A stretch of 31,467 bases of DNA, taken from assembly GCA_964500415.1 (NCBI GenBank), contig CAZCOB010000020.1, forward strand, positions 1 to 31,467. Direction: 5' to 3'. The stretch is from JAFGPF01 sp964500415 (lineage in GTDB: Bacteria; Chloroflexota; Dehalococcoidia; Dehalococcoidales; RBG-16-60-22). Under the pieces are notes generated by a model, which was given only the letters and a program-made list of their open reading frames with translations, was not told where the DNA came from and ran no database searches. Positions 16,360-23,952 of the stretch are shown here, one piece after another; within the stretch, counting starts at the first letter, position 1, and each line of letters opens with the position of its first letter. The translations under genes and the position numbers were made by a program.

Positions 16360-17298
16360 TTAAAACGGGAAAAAGGGCGGCAACTCGCGGACTTTATCCC
16401 TGGTAAGCGTCTGCGGCATGGCCTTAACCAGCTCTTCGGGAGTCCAGCGACCGTCCTTTGCCAGTACCTGCTCCACTGGCGGCGGGGCGGTGTAAATGCC
16501 GATGTGCCCGTGCCAGACCTCGAAAATGCACCCGTTGACGTTATCCGCCTTCTCGCTGGCGAGGTAGACCACCAGGTTGGCGACATCCTCGGGGAGATTT
16601 ACCTCGAGCATTTGCTTAATCTTATTTTCGGCGGCATCATCTCCCCAGATTTTCGCCCAGGCTTCCTTGAGTCCCTTCTTCTCGACCATCTCTTTAATGC
16701 CCCTCGTCCCGGCCACCGGCCTGATGGCGTTGCAGGTCACGCCGTAACGGCCCATATCGTAAGCCACCGTGCGCGTCAGACCGACGATGCCCTCCTTGGC
16801 GGAGGAGTAGCTCGCCTGCCCCATATTCCCCAGCCCGGAGTGAGAAGACGTGTTGACAATCCTGCCGTAGCCCTGTTTCCTCATCACCCGGCAGGCGGCA
16901 CGGGCGCAGTAGAAGGTGCCGTAGAGGTTGGTCTTTATCACCGCGTCCCATTCCTCATCGGCAACGTTGTATATCATACGGTCGATGGTGAAACCGGCGT
17001 TATTGACCAGCACGTCGATACGCCCGAAGCTGTCCACGGCCGTTTTAATAATGCTCTCCGCCCCGTCAACCGTGGCCACGCTGGCGTAGCTGGCAACCGC
17101 TTTACCGCCGGCCTTCTCTATCTCAATAACGACTTCATCGGCGGGGCCCCGCGAAGAGCCGCTGCCATCGATAGTCGCACCGAGGTCGTTAACGACCACC
17201 GCCGCCCCCTGCGCCGCCAACCCGATAGCCTCGGCGCGCCCCAGGCCCTTACCGGAACCCGTGACCACGGCGACTCTTCCCTTTAATAGCTCACTCAT
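16360..17298 (-). CDS. Short-chain dehydrogenase, MFE-2-type hydroxyacyl-CoA dehydrogenase-like
   Basis: A 312-residue SDR. The cofactor loop TGSGKGLG is at 13-20, followed by VVVNDLG and an inserted Gly/Ser-rich segment (GATIDGSGSSRGPADE) characteristic of the dehydrogenase domain of peroxisomal multifunctional enzyme type 2. NNAG is at 99-102, and the catalytic Ser (151 or 152), Tyr164 and Lys168 are present. Most likely it oxidises a 3-hydroxyacyl-CoA. A C-terminal tail of about 60 residues follows the core. The ATG at 17298 has GGAGG 5 bases upstream and is preferred over the upstream TTG at 17313, which overlaps that site. It is 17 bp after the CoA-transferase gene. Confidence 0.85.
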   Translation of the reverse strand: MSELLKGRVAVVTGSGKGLGRAEAIGLAAQGAAVVVNDLGATIDGSGSSRGPADEVVIEIEKAGGKAVASYASVATVDGAESIIKTAVDSFGRIDVLVNNAGFTIDRMIYNVADEEWDAVIKTNLYGTFYCARAACRVMRKQGYGRIVNTSSHSGLGNMGQASYSSAKEGIVGLTRTVAYDMGRYGVTCNAIRPVAGTRGIKEMVEKKGLKEAWAKIWGDDAAENKIKQMLEVNLPEDVANLVVYLASEKADNVNGCIFEVWHGHIGIYTAPPPVEQVLAKDGRWTPEELVKAMPQTLTRDKVRELPPFFPF

Positions 17299-17315
17299 CG
17301 GTGCCTCCTTCAATC

Positions 17316-18530
17316 TCAGCCGATGACCCCTTTATCCTTGAAAGCGGTCACATCGTCCCAGCTATAGCCCAGTGTCTCGGTGAGCACCTCCTCGGTATGC
17401 TGGCCGAACTCCGGGGCGGTGTTACGGATGGTCGGCGGGGTCTGGCTGAACTGCCACGGCGGCATAATAATCTTGAGCTTTTTCCCCGCCGGGTGGTCGA
17501 TTTCCCGGAAATAGCCGTCCGCCCAGGGGGTGGGGTCGGCGGCGACATCCGCGGGCGTCTTGACCAGCGTCCAGATAATCTCGTACTGGCCGAGTCGCTC
17601 CGCCCACTCGTCCCTGTTTTTCGACTTAAAGACCTCGTCCAGAATCGGAATTAAAGCTTCATGGTTCTCCATGCGCAATTCATGGGTCTCGAATCGCGGG
17701 TCGTGCTCAAGTTCGCATATATCGAGCGCTTTACAAACGTTAGACCAGTAACGGTCTCCCTGGATACAGGCCAGCTGGAGCCAGTTGCCGTCGCCGCACT
17801 CGTAGCTGTTAAAGATAGGGTTGCTCTGGCAGGTACGGGAGACGCGGGGATACTCCAGACCGGTAGCCAGAACGGAGGACAGGACTATGCCCATCGACCA
17901 TATCCCCCCGCCGATGAGCGAGACGCAGACCTCCTGGCCTTCGCCGGTGCGCTCGCGATGGAAGAGTGCCATCATGATAGCGCAGGCCGCGTACATGCCG
18001 GTGGTGTTATCGCCGAAGCCCGGCAGCTGAAAGGGCAGCGGCGTGCCCGGCTCGCCCAGCGCCGCCATGACGCCGCTCCGCGCCCAGTACCCGACGAAGT
18101 CGTAAGCGCCGACGTCTTTCTCCGGGCCGTGCAGTCCGTAGCCGGAGAGGTGGGTATAAATAATGCGGGGGTTGATTTTGGAAATATCCTTGTATTCCAG
18201 CCCGAGGCTTTTCAGGGCGTGCGGCCGGAAATTGCAGACGAATACATCGGATTTCTCCACCAGTTTATAGAGTATCTCCTGCCCCTCTTTCTGCTTTAAA
18301 TCCAGGGTAATGCCCTTTTTATTGAAGTTATAAAACTCGAAAACGTAGTTTATATCGTAAACCGGGACGTTGCCGCTTATTTTGATAATGCCGCGGGTCT
18401 GGTCGCCGGCGCCGGTCCTCTCAACTTTAATAACCTCGGCGCCCATATCCGCCAGGATGCGGCAGCATACGGGAGCCAGTCCCGCCTCGCTGACGTCCAG
18501 CACTCTTATACCTTCAAGAGCCATCTTCAT
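17316..18530 (-). CDS. Class III CoA-transferase (CaiB/BaiF family)
   Basis: A 404-residue protein of typical family length that moves CoA between carboxylic acids. It has the usual N-terminal start (LEGIRVLDVSEAGLAPVCCR) and the conserved ADMGAEVIKVE. The catalytic aspartate, which forms a mixed anhydride, is D174 in GFGDNTTGMYAA. It probably activates the substrate of this operon by transferring CoA from a donor such as succinyl-CoA or acetyl-CoA. AAAGGAGG lies 10 bases before the ATG at 18530. The gene is separated from the upstream thiolase gene by 172 bp that hold a palindromic repeat element. Confidence 0.9.
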   Translation of the reverse strand: MKMALEGIRVLDVSEAGLAPVCCRILADMGAEVIKVERTGAGDQTRGIIKISGNVPVYDINYVFEFYNFNKKGITLDLKQKEGQEILYKLVEKSDVFVCNFRPHALKSLGLEYKDISKINPRIIYTHLSGYGLHGPEKDVGAYDFVGYWARSGVMAALGEPGTPLPFQLPGFGDNTTGMYAACAIMMALFHRERTGEGQEVCVSLIGGGIWSMGIVLSSVLATGLEYPRVSRTCQSNPIFNSYECGDGNWLQLACIQGDRYWSNVCKALDICELEHDPRFETHELRMENHEALIPILDEVFKSKNRDEWAERLGQYEIIWTLVKTPADVAADPTPWADGYFREIDHPAGKKLKIIMPPWQFSQTPPTIRNTAPEFGQHTEEVLTETLGYSWDDVTAFKDKGVIG

Positions 18531-18579
18531 CTCAGGATTACCTCCTTTTGAGGTTGGTAAATTATTAACCTTTTTGTCA

Positions 18580-18691
18580 TTGTCGGGCTCGACCCGACAA
18601 TCCAGCTACCCCTCCCCTGGATTCTTCGCTGCCCCTTCGCTTCACTCAGAATGACAGGGTGGGGATACTGGATTCCCGCTTTCGCGGGAAT
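18580..18691. repeat. Composite palindromic intergenic repeat (REP/MITE-like)
   Basis: Two hairpins bound this element: TTGTCGGG-CTCGA-CCCGACAA (18580-18600, 8-bp stem) and ATTCCCGC-TTTC-GCGGGAAT (18672-18691, 8-bp stem). Between them, CTGGATTCTTCGCT and CACTCAGAATGACAG form part of another familiar palindromic unit. Units of these kinds (a GTCATTCC/GGGAATGAC-type palindrome and a GTCATTCTGAG/GAAGAATCC-type unit) occur as dispersed repeats in many bacterial genomes. The element interrupts an otherwise tight operon between the thiolase and CoA-transferase genes and encodes nothing. Confidence 0.7.
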
Positions 18692-18702
18692 GACGATAAT
18701 CG

Positions 18703-19893
18703 TTACTTCTCATTGCCGACGATAAGGCAGCTGCAAATGCCCGTCCCGGCGTTGCCTCCCAGGTTATGGGTGAGTCCCAGGCGCGGATTTTTCACCTGCC
18801 GCGGGCCGGCCTTGCCCTGGAGCTGCTTGTAGACCTCGTACATCATCCTGAGGCCGCTGGCGCCCAGCGGGTGACCGAAGCACTTTAAACCGCCGTCGGT
18901 ATTAACCGGCAATTCACCTTCAAGAGTGAAAATCCCGGCCTCGATATCCTCCCGCGCCCGGCCCCGCGGACTGAACCCCAGGTCTTCGTAGACAATCATC
19001 TCGTGGATGCTGAAGCAGTCGTGCACCTCGGCGCAGCTTAACTCTTTTCGCGGGTCTTTGATACCCGCTTCCTCGTAAGCCTTGCGCGAGCCGAGGACAT
19101 TCTCCTCGATGTGTACAAAGTCGTAGTCCTGTAACATGGCGCCCTGCCGCGCGCCGACGTTCACCTGCATCGACTTGATATAGATGGGGTCGTCTCTGAA
19201 ATTCTTCGCCATGTCGGCGCGGGTGACCACCGCCACCGAGGCGCCGTCGCTGACGCCGCAGCAGTCGAACAGACCCAGCGGCCAGGCGATAATCGGGGCG
19301 TTGACCACCTGCTCGATAGTCAACTCGTTCTGGAAATGCGCCTTGGGGTTGAGGCTGCCGTTGTGGTGATTTTTCACGGTAATCTGCGCCAGCAGCCTTT
19401 TACCTTCTTCGGGCTTGATATTATAGTCGTGGAAATAGCGAGTCGCCAGGTAGGCGAAAGACGCCGGGGCACTGTAACTCGGGCCGATACCCGAACTGCC
19501 GTCCTGGTTATCCCCGACGATGCTGGGGCCCTTGACGCCGGTCGCGCCGGAATCCTTGAGCTTCTCCACGCCCACCGCCAGGGCGACATCGCAGACTCCG
19601 GCGGCCACGGCATAACTCGCCGCCCGCAGGGCCTCGGAGCCGGTGGCGCACATATTCTCCACCCGGGTTATGGGGATATATTGAAGCTGCAAGGGCGACA
19701 GCGTGATGGCGCTGAGTCCGGAAAATACCGTGCCTATCCAGGCCGCCTGGATGTCTTTAGGTTCGATGCCCGCATCCTCGAAAGCCTCGTAGGCGGCTTC
19801 CACAATGAGGTCTTCCACCCCTTTGTCCCACCGCTCCCCGAACCTCGTGCAGCCCATGCCCACGATGGCCACTTTATCTTTAATTCCGTCCAT
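18703..19893 (-). CDS. SCP2-type thiolase (acetyl-CoA acetyltransferase family)
   Basis: A 396-residue thiolase of the SCP2/lipid-transfer type, without a fused SCP2 domain. The nucleophilic cysteine is C82 (RVENMCATGSEALR); HDCFS and GGLKCFGHPLGASG carry the other catalytic residues, and GLTHNLGGNAGTG closes the active site. It cleaves or forms a C-C bond in a 3-oxoacyl-CoA. GGGAGG precedes the ATG by 7 bases. It is 18 bp downstream of the HMGS-like/DUF35 gene. Thiolases of this class often need a DUF35 partner, here fused to the neighbour. Confidence 0.88.
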   Translation of the reverse strand: MDGIKDKVAIVGMGCTRFGERWDKGVEDLIVEAAYEAFEDAGIEPKDIQAAWIGTVFSGLSAITLSPLQLQYIPITRVENMCATGSEALRAASYAVAAGVCDVALAVGVEKLKDSGATGVKGPSIVGDNQDGSSGIGPSYSAPASFAYLATRYFHDYNIKPEEGKRLLAQITVKNHHNGSLNPKAHFQNELTIEQVVNAPIIAWPLGLFDCCGVSDGASVAVVTRADMAKNFRDDPIYIKSMQVNVGARQGAMLQDYDFVHIEENVLGSRKAYEEAGIKDPRKELSCAEVHDCFSIHEMIVYEDLGFSPRGRAREDIEAGIFTLEGELPVNTDGGLKCFGHPLGASGLRMMYEVYKQLQGKAGPRQVKNPRLGLTHNLGGNAGTGICSCLIVGNEK

Positions 19894-19911
19894 ATATCAG
19901 CCTCCCGAAGG

Positions 19912-21333
19912 CTATTCCACCGGCTTTGCCTTCCAGAAATAGTTATGTACACCCCGACTGTAAAACATCTTTCTGAAGGTCATTTCCAGCTTCATGCCGA
20001 CAGCCACCTCATCAACATTGCAGTCGGTCAGCTCGCAAATCAGCCTGCCTCCCCCCTCAAAATCAATGACGCCGTTGACGCCGGGGGGATTAAGGGTGGG
20101 CATAAGCTGGTCGATGGCATAGCTGAAGAGCGTCGCCTTCTTATCGGAAAATTTATAGGGTTCGAAATTATCTCTTGCCTGGCAGTTGACGCATACCCGC
20201 GGCGTCTGCCCTATCTGGGAAATCTGGGGAGTCCCGCACTTATTGCACTTTGCCCCATAAAGAGCGTTAATAGCCCGGCGTTCCCGCCAGCGCCCCGGCA
20301 GCGAGAGCAGCGGGCGTTCCGGCAGTGTAGAAGCCTCCACGGCCACCAGGTTACGCCAGGTGGCGTACTCCCCGTAGCTGACGGCTATCCTGCCCGCCAG
20401 CTTATCGGAAATCACCGGCTTCTTCTGAAATTTCTCGATTTCATCGGTAACGCGCAGGAGAAAAGCGTCGCAGCCGTCCCCGTAGCCGGCCAGGAGAATA
20501 CGGTCTCCCGCCTTGGCTTTTTCCAGGGCCGCCGCCAGCATCAGCAGCGCCGCCGCCGTCCCCGTATTGCCGATTTCGCTGTAAAGGGGGGCCTGCACCT
20601 GCGCTTTATCGAACTTCATCCGCCGCGCCAGACCGGCATGCTGGCGGGCATCCGATGCGTAATAGACTATTTTAGAAAAATCCGCCGCGGCCAGCCTGTA
20701 ATTTTTTAAAAGGCCGGAAATGGCCGACTGCATGGTCGGCAGGTAGCCCGCTTCGTCGATAAATCTTCCCTCGGCCGACCGCAGATAGGTATCTTCCTGC
20801 GCTCTCCAGAAGTCGGTAAAATCGTTGAATACGGAATAGCTGCCTTCGACCTCCGCGATGACCTTTTCCGAACCTATCATGACCGAAGCCGCGCCGTCGC
20901 CGAGCGTCTGCTCCAGCGTGCCCTTGGCCGCCGCCGGACGGCAGTCGGCAGCCGTCACGATGACACTCTTCGCCGAGCCGGCTTTCACCGCGTCAACGGC
21001 CGCCTTTACAGCAATGGTCGACGCCCTGAGAGAGTTGGTAAAGTCGGCGGTGTGGCACTCGTCGGCAAGGTCGGCGGCGGCGGCCACGATAGCCGCCGAT
21101 TGTTTTTCTTTGTAGGGGGCTGTGGTCGTCGCCAGCGATAGCCCGTCCGCTTTGCCGCCACCCCTTCCCAGGCAGTCCAGTGCAGCCGCCACCGCCATGG
21201 TGACGGTATCCTCGTCATATCCGGCCACGGCTTTAGCCCCACCAATGCTCCTGCCCGCCCACATCCGGGATATTTCCTCACGATTAAGCCTGTAAACAGG
21301 CAGATAAACACCAATCGACGTAATACCGACCAT
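19912..21333 (-). CDS. HMG-CoA-synthase-like (KAS-fold) protein fused to a DUF35 zinc-ribbon/OB domain; nucleophile absent
   Basis: A 473-residue fusion. Residues 1 to about 335 form a KAS III/HMG-CoA-synthase-like domain (GITSIGVYLPVYRL; GDGAASVMIG; EIGNTGTAAALL with N256). Residues about 345-470 form a DUF35 domain with a zinc ribbon (C363, C366, C381, C384) and an OB-fold tail. The position of the usual nucleophilic Cys is Leu102 (NSLRAST), and the usual catalytic His seems to be Ala (VYYASDAR), although the second alignment is less certain. In archaea, thiolase, DUF35 and HMG-CoA synthase form a complex with a shared CoA tunnel. The adjacent thiolase suggests a similar assembly with a non-canonical HMGS part. 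The ATG at 21333 is preferred over the TTG at 21357 because the family begins at MVGI. Confidence 0.82.
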   Translation of the reverse strand: MVGITSIGVYLPVYRLNREEISRMWAGRSIGGAKAVAGYDEDTVTMAVAAALDCLGRGGGKADGLSLATTTAPYKEKQSAAIVAAAADLADECHTADFTNSLRASTIAVKAAVDAVKAGSAKSVIVTAADCRPAAAKGTLEQTLGDGAASVMIGSEKVIAEVEGSYSVFNDFTDFWRAQEDTYLRSAEGRFIDEAGYLPTMQSAISGLLKNYRLAAADFSKIVYYASDARQHAGLARRMKFDKAQVQAPLYSEIGNTGTAAALLMLAAALEKAKAGDRILLAGYGDGCDAFLLRVTDEIEKFQKKPVISDKLAGRIAVSYGEYATWRNLVAVEASTLPERPLLSLPGRWRERRAINALYGAKCNKCGTPQISQIGQTPRVCVNCQARDNFEPYKFSDKKATLFSYAIDQLMPTLNPPGVNGVIDFEGGGRLICELTDCNVDEVAVGMKLEMTFRKMFYSRGVHNYFWKAKPVE

Positions 21334-21455
21334 CGCCCCGTTTTCCTTTCTTTTCAACTCGTCATGCCTCTAGAGAATGGGTGAACAGGACCAGAAAACA
21401 GCGGTAACACCGCCGGTGACATTACTGACAACCAGCGGCAAACCGGCCGCGTAGA

Positions 21456-22220
21456 CTAGGTTATGGTGAACCCGCCGTCGATGGGCATGATGATACCGGT
21501 GATGTAGGAAGCCCTTTCCGAACACAGCCAGACCGCCGCCTCGGCAACCTCCTCCGGCGTACCATCTCTACCCAGAGGCACCATCTCTTTGACCGCTTCC
21601 GCCATACCTGGCTGCACGGCCAGCATCCGGTTATAAAAACCGGTTCCCGCCATCCCGGCGGGGCAGATGGCATTGACGCGAATACCCGCCTTGGCGTAGT
21701 CGCCGGCTGCCGACCTCGTCAAACCGTTAACGCCGTATTTACAGGCGGTGTACATGCCCTGTAGCGGCGCGCCGATGAGACCGGCAATCGACGACGTATT
21801 GACGATAGACCCGCCGCCGTGTTTCTCCATGTATTTTATCTCGTACTTCAGGCACAGCCAGATACCCTTAAGGTCGATAGCCACGATGCGGTCCCACATC
21901 GCCTCGGTGCCTTCCGTAAGGGGTTCCGGCAGCTCCTCGACGCCGACGTTATTATGAGCGCAGTCGAGTCCACCGTAGGTAGCGACGGCCTTATCGACCA
22001 TCGCCTCGACATCCTTAGCCCTGGAAACGTCGGCCCGGACGAAGGCAGCCTCGCCGCCGGCCTTTTTAACCATGTCCACGGTCTTCTGACCGTTCTCAAC
22101 ATCGATATCCGCCACGACGACTTTCGCCCCCTCCCTGGCGAAGGCCAGCGCCGAAGCCCGTCCCAGACCCATCCCGGCACCGGTGACCAGCGCGGCCTTA
22201 CCCTGAAGTATTCCCGCCAT
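21456..22220 (-). CDS. Short-chain dehydrogenase/reductase
   Basis: A 254-residue classical SDR of the FabG/glucose-dehydrogenase-like type. The cofactor loop TGAGMGLG is at 13-20. D38 at the end of the second strand (VVVADID) suggests NAD(H). The structural motif reads HNNVG instead of NNAG, and the catalytic residues are a Ser in NTSSIAG (143/144), Tyr157 and Lys161. It is the first gene of the six-gene operon, with AGGAGG about 7 bases before the ATG. It likely oxidises a hydroxy intermediate. The 122-bp gap to the next gene holds no obvious gene. Confidence 0.88.
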   Translation of the reverse strand: MAGILQGKAALVTGAGMGLGRASALAFAREGAKVVVADIDVENGQKTVDMVKKAGGEAAFVRADVSRAKDVEAMVDKAVATYGGLDCAHNNVGVEELPEPLTEGTEAMWDRIVAIDLKGIWLCLKYEIKYMEKHGGGSIVNTSSIAGLIGAPLQGMYTACKYGVNGLTRSAAGDYAKAGIRVNAICPAGMAGTGFYNRMLAVQPGMAEAVKEMVPLGRDGTPEEVAEAAVWLCSERASYITGIIMPIDGGFTIT

Positions 22221-22256
22221 GTTATTTCCTCCTGAATGAAAGTAAATACCTTAAAT

Positions 22257-22286
22257 ATCTTATTGCTGCGGGGCTGGCACTGTCAA
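22257..22286 (-). promoter_or_regulatory. Promoter of the six-gene CoA-ester operon
   Basis: On the minus strand, TTGACA (22286-22281) is followed after 18 bases by TAAGAT (22262-22257), 36 bases before the ATG at 22220. The -35 box is a full consensus match. This places the start of the SDR-to-VOC operon here. Confidence 0.55.
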
Positions 22287-22351
22287 ATAGCAGAACGCGG
22301 TTTAAGGAAGTGAAAAAGCGAACCCCGGGCTTGAATGAGCGGAGTAAAGTA

Positions 22352-22444
22352 ATGCTCAGTACTCCCGGCCTCATCGCCAGGATTGCCCGGATACTGCTGG
22401 AAATCGGCCTTATCTATTTAATCGTAAAATCAGGATGTAAATAA
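22352..22444 (+). CDS. Possible 30-residue membrane microprotein
   Basis: A short frame encoding an Arg-containing amphipathic start followed by a hydrophobic stretch (IARILLEIGLIYLIV) and a Lys/Cys tail. GGAG at 22341-22344 is 7 bases before the ATG, which is good for so short a frame. It fills most of the 235-bp gap between two minus-strand operons and ends 11 bp from the convergent DUF4956 stop. No homologue is recognised, and a chance frame cannot be excluded. Confidence 0.3.
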   Translation: MLSTPGLIARIARILLEIGLIYLIVKSGCK

Positions 22445-22455
22445 ACCGCCTGATT

Positions 22456-23127
22456 CTACCCGATATATACATCGACCTTGGCCGCTCCGGCCAGCTGATT
22501 GAGGTCTTTGGTGAAGGTCGCCCAGTCATAATCGGTGCGGCGCCGGTACTGGTAATGCAGACTGACGCGTTCCTCCAGCACGGACATCGTCTCCAGCCTC
22601 AGGCCGCCGAGTCGCTCCTTGAGAAAGGCGGAGAGTTTCCCTTCCATGTCCGGGTAGGACGACTGGTCTACGGAAATCATCAGGTGGGCCCGCCCGAACA
22701 CGTTAAATCTATTGCGGGTCAGCCAGTGAATACCCAGGGCAATGAACACCAGGCCGAAGAGAATCCCGGTTACCAGGAAGTTATCGGTGGCGGCGCCGAT
22801 AGACGAAGCGATGAGCAAGAGGAGAAACCCGATTTCCGCCGGGTCTTTCACCGGGGTCCGGAAACGGACGAAGGATAAAGCCCCCAGTAAACCCAGCGAT
22901 AGCGGTATGGATACCTGGATACCCAGGAAGAGCGCCGTGATAGCCGGTCCGCCGATAATAAACGTCCGGTGTACCCCTGCCCCGATGTGCCTCGAGCCAT
23001 AGAACAGCTGGTACATCAGGTATGTCACGATGGAAGCCACCAGCGAAAATACGATGGCGATGATAGCTTCCCAGAGTCCCACCGGCGATTGCATCCCCTC
23101 AATGAGTTGCCAGAGTTCGTCAAACAT
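22456..23127 (-). CDS. DUF4956 membrane protein
   Basis: A 223-residue protein with about four or five transmembrane helices in its first 136 residues, the DUF4956 signature LGALSFVRFRTPVKDPAEIGF near residue 85, and a soluble C-terminal alpha/beta domain (about 145-223). The biochemical role of the family is not established. It is commonly found with VTC-domain and CotH genes, as here. AAGGAGG lies 7 bases before the ATG, and it is 19 bp after the VTC gene, so the three form an operon. It may transport or sense the product of the VTC enzyme; that is inference. Confidence 0.85.
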   Translation of the reverse strand: MFDELWQLIEGMQSPVGLWEAIIAIVFSLVASIVTYLMYQLFYGSRHIGAGVHRTFIIGGPAITALFLGIQVSIPLSLGLLGALSFVRFRTPVKDPAEIGFLLLLIASSIGAATDNFLVTGILFGLVFIALGIHWLTRNRFNVFGRAHLMISVDQSSYPDMEGKLSAFLKERLGGLRLETMSVLEERVSLHYQYRRRTDYDWATFTKDLNQLAGAAKVDVYIG

Positions 23128-23146
23128 GCTATATCCTCCTTTTCAT

Positions 23147-23923
23147 CTATATCTCGACCATTCTGCCCGAAGGTGAAAAACGAGCCAGGCTGCCCGGCTC
23201 GGTAAAATACGCGTTAAGACAGGAGCCGTACTTGGAAAAACGACTCCAATCCGTGTCCAGCAGCCTCATGCGGCGGAGGGTAACCGGCAGTTCCAGCCTG
23301 GGCCCCTTAACCTCGATAACGCTTCCCTGCAGACGTATTTCCCCATCCCTCTTGCCCAGTTCCCAGGCCACTACCGAAGCTTTTATGTCATAATCGAAGG
23401 AGACACGGACACCGGTCTGCATCTCGTTAAACCTGTAGCGCTGGTACGATATCAGGATAATCGGCTTCAGCGGTTTTTCCGGGAAATAGCCGAAGCCGCC
23501 CAGCGTGTCAAAAAGCTCCGCTTTGCTTAAAATCCCGCTGCTTAAATTCGCCAGCTCGAGGCGCGGCGCGGGAACCACGAACTGCTGACGCTGCTTGCTG
23601 CTGGCATAACCCTCCCTGATTTTACGTTCCACGTATACCGGTATCTCTCCCCGCCCGTCGGCGCTATCTCCGTACCAGCGGATGCGCACCTTGTCCTTCT
23701 TGAACTCACCCGCCGCCGACCGCTCGTACTGGTCGAGGTCCACAGAATCAAAGTACAGGCTGTTTACCCGGTCATGCGGGTATTCCCGGTCCGGGCGGCA
23801 TACCTGCCGGAGCATGGTCCGGGCGAAGCCGGTGTTCCTGGACAGCACCGCGAATTTCCGCTCGAACCTCTGTATCGTAGCTACGATTGCCGCTTCGTCT
23901 GCTGACTTGCCGGTGACTTTAAT
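23147..23923 (-). CDS. VTC-domain polyphosphate polymerase-like protein, apparent AUU start
   Basis: A 258-residue triphosphate-tunnel protein of the VTC family, whose eukaryotic member VTC4 makes polyphosphate from ATP. Visible elements are RFERKF (first tunnel strand), VNSLYFDS, KDKVRIRWYGD, VYVERKIREG, VIEVKGPRLELP and RFSKYGSCLNAYF. The nearest standard start, GTG at 23848, would remove RFERKF, and no ATG, GTG or TTG lies between it and the upstream in-frame stop. GGGAGGT (23937-23931) is spaced 7 bases from ATT at 23923-23921, so an AUU start is proposed. It is 29 bp after the CotH gene. Confidence 0.75.
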   Translation of the reverse strand: MKVTGKSADEAAIVATIQRFERKFAVLSRNTGFARTMLRQVCRPDREYPHDRVNSLYFDSVDLDQYERSAAGEFKKDKVRIRWYGDSADGRGEIPVYVERKIREGYASSKQRQQFVVPAPRLELANLSSGILSKAELFDTLGGFGYFPEKPLKPIILISYQRYRFNEMQTGVRVSFDYDIKASVVAWELGKRDGEIRLQGSVIEVKGPRLELPVTLRRMRLLDTDWSRFSKYGSCLNAYFTEPGSLARFSPSGRMVEI

Positions 23924-23952
23924 TTTAGTTACCTCCCGATATACGATATTAA

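Noticed and set aside
16504..17286. Long plus-strand frame opposite the SDR gene
   Set aside because: The minus-strand SDR has complete cofactor and catalytic motifs, and the opposite frame has no recognisable domain.
19336..20709. 457-codon plus-strand frame opposite the thiolase and HMGS-like genes
   Set aside because: It spans two well-supported minus-strand genes and their junction and has biased, domain-free composition; it is a shadow.
23147..23848. VTC gene starting at GTG 23848
   Set aside because: That start has no suitable ribosome site and would delete the conserved first strand with its Glu/Arg/Lys residues.
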